Of a stretch of 20,000 bases of DNA, positions 1-8,000 are shown one piece after another (the first letter of the stretch is position 1; each line of letters starts with the position of its first letter). This stretch comes from Pigoraptor vietnamica. Its lineage: Eukaryota > Opisthokonta > Filasterea. Where the stretch lies: NCBI GenBank assembly GCA_943704525.1, contig CALSCQ010002632.1:32501-52500 (forward strand), in the 5' to 3' direction. The translations under genes were made by a program, and so were the position numbers. Under the pieces are notes generated by a model that was given only the letters and a program-made list of their open reading frames with translations, was not told the origin of the DNA and made no database searches.

Positions 1-591
1 GTGGCGCGCTCGCTGGCACGAGAGTGGGGCGGGGCGCGGATTCTTGCTGAGGGCGGGGGAGAGGCCGTGTCGCCCATCGACATTGCGCCGTACGCCCACA
101 TTCGCGCCAACGCAGCGTCTGCAAGCGCACGCTATCGCCCCGTGGCCGTCGATCCCTCCCGTGTGCGGCCGCTTGCTCTCCGGGCGAATGCACAGCAGGG
201 CGAGCCCGTTGCGCTGCTCTTCCGCCAGGGCGCGTTCCCTGCGTCGCACGCCGGGGAGTCGGACGGGTCGTTCGCAGCTGTGGTCACGTGCTTCTTTGTG
301 GACGCGGTTTCCGATGGCGCCGAGGTGGTCGCTGCGGTTGCGCGGCTGCTATCGCCGGGCGGCGTGTGGATCAACTACGGGCCCCTCCACTACCACGCCT
401 CGGACTCGCCACCGCTCGCGCTCGACCAATACGTGGCCCTCATGCGTGCCGCTGGACTGCGCGTGGAGCGTGCAGACGTGACGTCCGGCACCCCATACAT
501 TGACGACGGCAACTCTCTGCGCAGTGAGATCTTTCGGTCGGTGCTGTGGGTGGCGGTGCGCGAGGGCGCGGGGCATGCAAACGGCGCGTGA
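1..591 (+). CDS. CARNMT1: Carnosine N-methyltransferase-like protein (N2227 family), 3' part
   Basis: This is the C-terminal 196 codons of a SAM-dependent methyltransferase of the N2227/CARNMT1 family, which methylates the histidine of carnosine to give anserine. The gene enters from the left edge, so the GTG at base 1 is an ordinary Val codon and not a start. Seen directly: residues about 26-52 (IDIAPYAHIRAN, then RYRPVAVDP) fit the family segment ending in RP...DP. TCFFVDAV (near nt 290) followed by LLSPGGVWINYGPLHYH (near nt 343-393) is the family's signature late strand and loop. RSVLWVAVRE near the end fits the last strand. The glycine-rich SAM motif would lie upstream, outside the window. 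No intron is seen here; the first ~25 residues are less clearly family-like and could lie near an exon edge. The TGA ends 79 bp before the stop of the convergent neighbour. Family assignment is confident; substrate is inferred from the family. Confidence 0.85.
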   Translation: MARSLAREWGGARILAEGGGEAVSPIDIAPYAHIRANAASASARYRPVAVDPSRVRPLALRANAQQGEPVALLFRQGAFPASHAGESDGSFAAVVTCFFVDAVSDGAEVVAAVARLLSPGGVWINYGPLHYHASDSPPLALDQYVALMRAAGLRVERADVTSGTPYIDDGNSLRSEIFRSVLWVAVREGAGHANGA

Positions 592-670
592 GTCGTCCTG
601 GGCGGTGCACGCTTAGTCTGTCGGCTGACTGGGCCACCTTTTCAGTCGAACTGCGCTCATATTTCTTCCT

Positions 671-3600
671 TCATTCGGACGCCACAAGGGACCCCACGGC
701 CTCGGTGAGAGACACGGTGCGGCGCAGGAGGTCTCCCGTCGCCTCGAGCAGCTCGCGGCGCCTTCGGTCGGGCGCGTCGCTCCCCCCGGCCAGGTGCGCC
801 ATGAGGGCTCCGCGGAACGCCCGCGACGAGTTGAGAAAGGCGGAGAGGTTTGCCCCGCTCACTGCGTCGGAACGGCCCCCGCTGTGGTCGCGCGCACTCG
901 CGATATCGGTCGCGAGACGTTGGAAGAGCGCCGATAGCGTACCGGCCTCCTCCGCAAGCCGCACGGGGTCGTCCACGACGCGCGGTAGCTCGGACAGGCG
1001 TTCGCAGAGTCGGAGGCCCGTCTGGCGGGCCGCGAGTGCCGGAGATGCGGCATGCAAGTCCCCCGGTGCCGCCGCGACTTGCGACTGCGACGAGGGGGCT
1101 TGCAACTGAGGGGGTCGGCTAAGCGCGGGGGAAACTTGCTGTTTGGCGGTTGTGGGCTCCGACCGCCGCACGGCGCCAGGCCACAGCACGGCAGCGTCCA
1201 CTGGGAGAGGCATGGGCTGCGCGACCGCCGAGACCGCGGCATGTGGTCGCGCGTTGGGGAGGGACGGAGGTGCTGCAACGACTGCTGACACTGGCCTTGA
1301 GGGAGCCCGCGGCGAACTCGGGTGCTGCTGTCCAAGCGGCTGCGCAACTGGGACGGCGCTGACCGTGTTCGTTCGGTCGGCGCTGTGCGTGGTCGCGGCG
1401 GGTGCCTGTCCGATGGGTGCTGCGTAGACTGCGTTGTCGCGCGCATTGCCACCGGATGGCCGCGTGTCGGCCGCAATGGCCGAGCCTGACGCGGGAGGCT
1501 GGGCCGCAGCCGCAGCCGTCGCAGCCGCGGGAACAGGCGAAGCGGCTGCCTGTGGTGTGGCGGGGTCTTCGGATGACGAGTACGATTCGCTGTCCTCGTC
1601 GTCGTCGTCCGTGTACTCGTCGTCGTCGTACGATGCGTCGTCATCATCATCGTCGTACGAGCCGTCGTCGTCGTCGTCGTACGAGCCCTCGTCGTCGCTG
1701 TCGTCCGCGTCCGCGTCGCTCTCCGTACGCCCCGGCGACGCTGGCGCAGCGGGCACGAGGGGCACGGGAGGGCGGCTTGCGGGATGCGGGACTTGCGGGT
1801 TTGTCCCTGAGGGTCGTGCATTCGCAGCTGGTGGCTGGTTGGGCTGTTGCTGTGCTACGGGTTGTGTCGTCGGCAGCGGGGGCCTTGCACCGGGGGCCGG
1901 CTCGACTTCCGCGTGTTGCGTTGCGGGCACCGACACGGCCTTCCCGGGCGGTTGGGGATGCGGCGTGGAAATAGGCGCTCCTCGTTCCGTTGCACGGTCT
2001 GTGAGCGGAACAGTCGACGTAGGCGACGGCGGCGCATCACGTTGCGGGGCAGTCGCGGGCCCTGGCGGCTGCAGCGGTCGTGCGCGTGCGGCCGATGGAG
2101 ACCCGTCCAGCGAATCGTCCGACCCGCGTTCTCGCCCCGCGGGCAGCAGAAATGTCACACGGTTGCGGCCGGATCGCGGCGTCCCGTCGGTGTCATCGAG
2201 ACGCGCGTCGCTGCGTGCATTTCGGGCTGTGTCCTCAACTGAGGGCGCTGGAGAGGAAGGCGTGACTGCGGCGACCTGCGCCTTTGTCGGGCTTGCGCCG
2301 TGTGGTACAGTCACAGCGCGCACCTCATTCGCACCAGACGCGACAGTTGGCAGCGCGACGACAATTGGCGCGGCGGGCCGCATGCTTTCGGCGGTCGCCG
2401 CGTGCATTTCCGCTCGACGCATGGGCTCGTGCGCGCTGCTGTGCCCCGCACTTTCCGGCACTTCTGCTGGCGCCGACAGTCTGCGGGGAACTTCGGCGGC
2501 CCTCACCTCCATCGTCTTATCCTGCGCCGGCACTGCCACGACCGCCGCCGCCGCCGCCGCCTCCCGCTCGGGCTCCCTACGAGGCGACGGGGGCGTGGAC
2601 TGGGCCACGGGCATGTCCGCGGGCGCATCTGTCGCCCCTGGGGCGTCTGTCGGCAGGTGTGTCAAAGACCCCATGTCGCGGCTGCCCTTGCGCCGCATGC
2701 GCTTCTCGCCGTGGCGCGCGCGTGCCGCGTCCTCCGGAGGGATTGCGATCGCGGCAAGGATGGGCGAGTACGCCTTCCCCTTGGGGGCGGCTGCGTCGGC
2801 GCCCTCAGTTGTACTGCTGGTGGCCGCTGCAATGAGGCGCGGCGGTTCGGACAGGCGCAGTGTTGCGCTGGGAGGGCTCATCGGGCCCCGCGACGACCCG
2901 TCGTGCGACATGGCGACGGCCACGCGGAACGAGCAGAGCATGCCGGGCGGGGCGCGCGCAAACGAGGCGCGCGCGTCGAAGGAGAGTCCGTCGACCAGGT
3001 ACTCCTCGCCGTCGCTGCGCCGCACGACAAAAACCGCGGGGTGCGCATATCCCTCGGGCGGCAACCACGTTAACATCCCCGCCGAGTCTATCTGCGGCCG
3101 CGACGGCGGTTTGTCGGGGGCGGACTGTCCCTCGGCAGGTACTGCCACCACCACCCGCGCCTCGCCTTCCGCTGTCGCTGCGGGCGCCTCAGGCCGCTCA
3201 CGCCGCCGCTCACCCTTGCGCTTTCCGCGAGAGGTCGCCATGCTGCCGTCGGACAGGAGAGACTCACGGGACGACGTCGCCGACGACGGCTCGGGCAGTC
3301 TCTTCGCCTCCTGTTGGGGAGAGTCAGTCGGGTCCGCCGCCTCGCGTTTCCTGTCCATCGAGCGCGACGGGTGGTCGTGGTCGCCGTCCTCCGATTGCAA
3401 CAAACTCTCTGTCGCGGACTCGCCTGCGGAGCTCTCGTTCAGGACATCGCGGCCGGCGTCGTCCCGCTTGCCGTGCGCACGTGACCGTCGACCTCCCTTC
3501 TCTCGGCTGCGGGAACGCCGGCCCTCAAGGGCGCGCTCCGCCTCGGCCAGGCGCGCACGCGTGTTTTCCAGCTCGGCGCGCATTGCAGCCACTTCCCTCA

Positions 3601-4609
3601 CGAGTGCGGACGTGCGGTCGCCGTCGTCTGCCTCCGCACCCGCACGCGGCTCGGCGGCTGCCTGTGCTTCCGCGACGTGCCGCTTTTGTCGCAAGCGCTG
3701 GTCAATAAGCATCGACTCGCGTCGCCAGTACTCACGGTCGAGCACCGCGGGGCCATTGCCAGGGACGTGTCCGCCGTCGCCGTCCAACGAGGCTACGTCC
3801 CCGCCCCCCTCTGCGTCCCATCCGCTCGAGTGAGACGCAGCCGGCGAGGCATTCTCCGGCCGCGCCGCCGCACGCACTCTTACTGCCCTTCGCGGGTGCG
3901 ACAGGTCACGGGATGCTGCCGGCGGCACGGGTATTGAATACATGTGATCGACCTCTGCACTGTACAGCAGCTCATCGCCCTCGCCGTCAGTGTCGCCGCT
4001 GCTGTCGTATGCGTTCGTGCGTACACTGTGCACACGCACGGCTCGCTGCGGCGGCTGCGGAGGGCCAATCGGGGGAAACTGGGGCACAGGGGCAACTCTT
4101 CCGCGCGTGCCATTCCACGACGACGACGGCGACGAGGACTTGCCCCGGGCGACGCCGCGAGGCGCCCCCACTTCGGCATACGTCGAGCGCGCCTGCACGT
4201 GCCCGTGCGATCGGGCGAGGCTGGCTGCGCGCTGCCATGCGCCGCGCGCACCTGTTGCCGTCGATGGTCGTTTCTGCGACGGGCTCGGAAGGGCAAACCC
4301 AGGCCCCGTGCCCACTGCGGGCGCGAGGCGAAACCCGTACGACGCCGGCGAGGTTGCGGTGGCAGGCCGCACGGTGCGAACGAGGGCAACGGCACTGCGC
4401 GGGCGGGCAGGGGCCGAGGGCCGCGCCTTTGCCACACGTGTGCTCACATCCCTTCGGGTGAAGCCCGGCGAGTACCCGTCGGCCACGGCGCCGTGCGCGG
4501 CCGCCAGCGTGCGAAATGCATTGGGCACGCTATCCGCAAACGCGCCATAGACGCGCGCTTGCTGCATGGGGACATATTGAAAGGCGCCGACGGGCGAGAA
4601 TCCGTCCAT
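671..4609 (-). CDS. Large disordered protein with coiled coil, FN3-like domain and Asp-rich repeat
   Basis: This uninterrupted frame encodes 1312 residues from the first ATG at 4609. The frame is open to 4714 but has only a TTG there, so 4609 is preferred (numbering below starts at that Met). No full-length family is recognised. Most of the chain is low-complexity Pro/Ala/Ser/Arg sequence, as in disordered nuclear or scaffold proteins. Visible parts in order: a short N-terminal region (1-60) with aromatic residues; a basic Ser-rich stretch; a heptad-like coiled coil (about 333-363, AMRAELENTRARLAEAERAL); an Arg/Lys-rich SR-like stretch; one FN3-like domain (about 500-590: LTWLPPEG, then FVVRRSDG, then CSFRVAVAM); an RVTF motif at about 817-820; a (SY)DDDD repeat (about 964-1015); and a C-terminal helical region of about 115 residues ending LTEAVGSLVASE. 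No signal peptide or membrane segment is seen. The absence of introns over 4 kb contrasts with neighbouring genes. A nuclear or cytoskeletal scaffold role is possible but only inferred. Confidence 0.75.
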   Translation of the reverse strand: MDGFSPVGAFQYVPMQQARVYGAFADSVPNAFRTLAAAHGAVADGYSPGFTRRDVSTRVAKARPSAPARPRSAVALVRTVRPATATSPASYGFRLAPAVGTGPGFALPSPSQKRPSTATGARGAWQRAASLARSHGHVQARSTYAEVGAPRGVARGKSSSPSSSWNGTRGRVAPVPQFPPIGPPQPPQRAVRVHSVRTNAYDSSGDTDGEGDELLYSAEVDHMYSIPVPPAASRDLSHPRRAVRVRAAARPENASPAASHSSGWDAEGGGDVASLDGDGGHVPGNGPAVLDREYWRRESMLIDQRLRQKRHVAEAQAAAEPRAGAEADDGDRTSALVREVAAMRAELENTRARLAEAERALEGRRSRSREKGGRRSRAHGKRDDAGRDVLNESSAGESATESLLQSEDGDHDHPSRSMDRKREAADPTDSPQQEAKRLPEPSSATSSRESLLSDGSMATSRGKRKGERRRERPEAPAATAEGEARVVVAVPAEGQSAPDKPPSRPQIDSAGMLTWLPPEGYAHPAVFVVRRSDGEEYLVDGLSFDARASFARAPPGMLCSFRVAVAMSHDGSSRGPMSPPSATLRLSEPPRLIAAATSSTTEGADAAAPKGKAYSPILAAIAIPPEDAARARHGEKRMRRKGSRDMGSLTHLPTDAPGATDAPADMPVAQSTPPSPRREPEREAAAAAAVVAVPAQDKTMEVRAAEVPRRLSAPAEVPESAGHSSAHEPMRRAEMHAATAESMRPAAPIVVALPTVASGANEVRAVTVPHGASPTKAQVAAVTPSSPAPSVEDTARNARSDARLDDTDGTPRSGRNRVTFLLPAGRERGSDDSLDGSPSAARARPLQPPGPATAPQRDAPPSPTSTVPLTDRATERGAPISTPHPQPPGKAVSVPATQHAEVEPAPGARPPLPTTQPVAQQQPNQPPAANARPSGTNPQVPHPASRPPVPLVPAAPASPGRTESDADADDSDDEGSYDDDDDGSYDDDDDDASYDDDEYTDDDDEDSESYSSSEDPATPQAAASPVPAAATAAAAAQPPASGSAIAADTRPSGGNARDNAVYAAPIGQAPAATTHSADRTNTVSAVPVAQPLGQQHPSSPRAPSRPVSAVVAAPPSLPNARPHAAVSAVAQPMPLPVDAAVLWPGAVRRSEPTTAKQQVSPALSRPPQLQAPSSQSQVAAAPGDLHAASPALAARQTGLRLCERLSELPRVVDDPVRLAEEAGTLSALFQRLATDIASARDHSGGRSDAVSGANLSAFLNSSRAFRGALMAHLAGGSDAPDRRRRELLEATGDLLRRTVSLTEAVGSLVASE
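1565..1720 (-). repeat. GAC/TCG trinucleotide repeat encoding the acidic tract
   Basis: An imperfect trinucleotide repeat runs as gtc/tcg on the + strand and reads as GAC codons on the coding strand. It encodes alternating Asp runs and SY or EY pairs (GSYDDDDDGSYDDDDDD and similar). The larger unit of about 21-27 bp (tcgtacgagccgtcgtcg type) is duplicated, so both codon slippage and block duplication appear to have shaped it. On the other strand it reads as Ser runs, which helps create the long antisense open frame. Confidence 0.85.
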
Positions 4610-5094
4610 CCCCAAGATTAGGCTGCGGCGGCCGCCAGGTCCGGCCTCTACGGACTGCTGCTGGCCGCGGCCCCCATCCAGCACGCCCAAACCACTTTGA
4701 CTCCCGGGTGTTCAGGGCGCGTGAGGCACCAGACGATTGCTGCCGTCCACCGCCCGCTCGCTGTGAGACGGTGTGCGAGCTTTCTTCAGAGCGCGTGGGT
4801 AGGTGCGATTGCAGAGTTGAAGTCTGGTGGCCCAAGTCGCGTGTTTGCATACCGGACACGCGTTTCTATGGGAGCATGTACCGTCATAGTGATGTCATTA
4901 GTGCTCTCAGTGCCTGGTGCCGATTGTTTGAACCAAGCTTCCAATTTCTCACTGCAGAGCGCGATTTTTTCAATTCGAGAGTCCCGACAACGCGTGTCCA
5001 GTCCACCTCCAGCCTTGCCACCTGGACAATGGCCGCCGGTTTCGAACAGAAAGTGAATAAGGAGCCAATCAATCGAGCAAGGCACGCCGCAGCA
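4610..5094. promoter_or_regulatory. Divergent intergenic region between the FN3 protein and receptor kinase genes
   Basis: This stretch of 485 bp lies between two head-to-head start codons, so it should carry both promoters. It is less GC-rich than the flanking genes, especially 4840-5080. CCAAT pentamers are seen on the + strand at 4941-4945 and 5065-5069. There is no clear TATA box. An ATG at 5029 is in frame with the kinase start at 5095 and would put the last 66 bp inside the coding region. No tRNA or other RNA gene is recognisable. Confidence 0.5.
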
Positions 5095-8000
5095 ATGGCG
5101 CTGCACGGGGGTTTGCGCGGCCATGGCGCTGTTTCGCTGCTCCTTCTGCTTGCGGCGGCGGCTGCGCCCGCCCTGTCGCAGAACGTCGCCATTGTTTCCG
5201 GTGAGCGGCCATCTCACCGCCTTTGCGCAGTGCGTCGTCGTTGACTGAGCCACTCGCCGGGCTCACCCTCCTCTTCTCTTCCACGCATTCTAGGGTTCGT
5301 GACGGAGTTCAATACGCTGCCGACGGTCGGCTGTCGGCGCGCAATGGCCGAGTTTTACGGGCCTGGCAACGACGGCCGCTGCCAGTTCATTCTGACCAAC
5401 CCAAGTCCCGTCAACATGGCGTACGTCCGGAGCGTCGTTGCAGGTGGGGCTCTCGCGTGCGAGTGCACGAAGGCATCGCGGGGCGAGTTCTCGTTTGTCG
5501 ACTCCTGCCGTGACTTCCTCCATGTGCCTTGCACGCAAACACCTAATGTGTTAGGACAGCAATAGGTGGCAATAGCGGTCACAATCGCCATGTCTCGCAA
5601 TGTGCAAAAAGTGTGTGTTTGAGCGCCGGTGCATGTGCATTGTTGAGGTGACACCCTCTGCTGCGTCTACACAGATCCGCAGTACGCCCACGTCGTCTTC
5701 ATCGGCTTCTACTTTGAGACTGCGACGTACGCCATGGCCCTGGAGTTCCGCAACAAGACATTCACCATGATTGACGTCGGCTTGGACGAAAGCCAGCCAC
5801 AGATAGCGTTCCTCAAGCAGAACGTGCAGGGCGTCGTGTTTGCGGAGGTACATCATGTCATTAAGCAAGGGGTGTGCACGCTCACGTCGTCTCGCAGCCG
5901 TACACCAACGACACACGTGTGCTCCCGCAGCCCCCTAAATGCGCCCACTGCATGAGCCCACTGCATGAGCCCCATTGCATGAACCCCACTGCATGAACGT
6001 GCGCTAATGCGCGCGCTTGCGTGCTCCCACCCCCACCCTCTCGTCCATCCCTGACACGCACTCACACACCGACAGGACCAGTCCGGCTTCATGGCGGGCG
6101 TCGTCGCGGGCCTCATCACCAGCAGCTTCCGCGTGGGCATCATCAGCGGGACGCCCTTTGCTCCCCTCGTGCGCTTCGTCAACGGCTACTTTGGCGGCGC
6201 GCGTTACGTGTGCCCCTCGTGCCAGGTCTTCAGGGTGTACGTCAACTCGTTCGACAACGCGACGCTCGGAATTGCAGCCGCGGACTGTGAGTGGCGAGCC
6301 CGTGTCCATTGTGCGTGCGTGGACACTGCGCCTGCCCCACTGCGCTAATTGCTTGTGTGTCAGCGCTCATCCAGAGCGGCGTCGACGTCATCTTTGGGGC
6401 GGGCGGTTCGATGGGCAGCGCGGGCATTCTTTACGCTTCGGCGCGCGGCTTGTACGTCATCGGCGTCGACGCCAACGAGGCGCTGTCGACGTTTGCGGGC
6501 GCACCGGACATTCAGCTGTCTAAGGTGATAACGTCCGCCGAGAAGCGCACGGACACGGCGGCGTACCTCTCGATCATCGACAGGCTGCGCGGCGTGTTCT
6601 CCGGCGGCACTCGCGTGGTGGACGCGTCGGTCGGAGGACTCGCGCTCTCCCCCTGTCCGAACGCGCTCGCGTGCAGCGTGCTGTCCGGACTCGTGCCTGT
6701 TACCACCTCGACGTCTTCGTCGTGCGCCAAGACGGTGCTCGTTGACCGGCAAACGCGGATCAACTCGATCTTCGAGAGCATCAAGGCCCGTGCGCTCAAG
6801 ACGGGCACAACCGCGGACGGCTACTTTACGACCGTTTCTGACCAAGGTTTGTGCTGGGGAGGGCTTCGTGTGTGCGTGGTCATCCCAGTTGCTAATGCGC
6901 CGGCTTACGCGCGTACGCGACTGAGCAGGCGCTGACATCGACGAGTGGGCGAGCGTCAGCCTCTTTGGGCCCGCGATGCCTGCCACGAAGGGCCACTCTG
7001 CCACGCTTGCGCGCCACAACAACATTCTCGTGTTTGGAGGCGAAGTCAACGGAAACCCTTCCTCCGCGTGCCACGTGCTCCAGTTCGGTGTGTGACCGCC
7101 AAAAATTGCCACACGGTGTGTTCCAGCCTGACTGTGAATGCGGCCTCGCAGACACGCAGGAGTGGGCCGTGTGCAATGCGACGGGCGCGCCATCGCCGCG
7201 GTCACTGCACTCGGCCGTCGCCCACGGCAACCAGGTGGTTGTGTTTGGGGGGCGGTCGGGGCTCGTCATACTCAGCGACGTCATTTCGTACGACATGGGT
7301 GAGTCTCGCGTGCACACTCGGTAGCATGAGTGCATAGCAAGGTGGCTTCCGACTTAGGCCTCTTTGCCGCGCAGCCACTTCCACGTGGACGACGCAGCCC
7401 ACCAACATTGCACTACGCCGCTGCGAGCACGCCGCCGCCGTGCAGGGCAACCGCATGTTCGTCTTTGGCGGATCGTCCGGTGTTGTGTCCGACGAACTCT
7501 GGTGAGTGACAATCGGCTCGACTGCTTCCAGCCGCCTCCACTTCAGCTGATGCGCTAACGCTGGAATGCGCACAGGTCGCTCGACCTCCTGTCCTACACG
7601 TGGACGCAGGTGGTGACGACGGGTGCAATCCCCCGCGGCACACGGGGCGGCGCTCTCGTAGGGGCCGCCAACGGCACGGCGCTCTATTTCTACGGTGGCC
7701 TCTTTGCATCCGGGGCGTACTCGTCCTCGCTGTACGCTCTAGACACAGGTGTGTGCGTGGCCATTTCACGTGTGTGTGTGTATGTGTGTGTATGTGTGTG
7801 CGTGTGTGTGTGCGTCTGTGTTTGCGTTTGTGTGCACGTGGCTGTGTGTGCGCGTGTGCGACTGCATGTGTGTTGTGGGTGTCAGCGTGCATACGTGCGG
7901 CACTTTTTCCGCCCTGTGCCAACGTCAGCAATTCGCAGCGAGCGCGGCGTGGACGGCGCTGTCCCCAAGCGACCCCTTTGGTGTCAAGCCGGTGGGCGTG

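Noticed and set aside
1434-3833. 799-codon + strand open frame as a real gene
   Set aside because: It lies opposite the longer minus-strand frame with third positions facing each other. It shows no domain, only Ser/Ala/Gly low-complexity sequence, while the minus strand shows FN3-like and coiled-coil segments.
4610-4690. Start of the disordered protein at TTG 4690
   Set aside because: Nuclear eukaryotic genes start at ATG. The first ATG of the frame is at 4609, and an in-frame stop lies just upstream at 4712-4714.
5542-5555. Inverted repeat CCTAA-TGTG-TTAGG as a telomere-like or regulatory element
   Set aside because: It is a single five-base stem inside an intron with no tandem TTAGG copies, so it is within chance.
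5444-5565. Coding continuation of kinase exon 2 through 5565, or a later donor at 5510
   Set aside because: The frame stays open and a phase-matching GTGACT exists at 5510. But the donor at 5444 gives a continuous Bmp-like helix and strand (SVVAGDPQYAHVVFIGF) without an odd Cys-rich insert.
5095-6846. Bacterial contamination or recent bacterial gene for the Bmp domain
   Set aside because: The domain is split by four GT-AG introns and is in frame with Kelch and kinase exons, so it is an established part of a eukaryotic gene.
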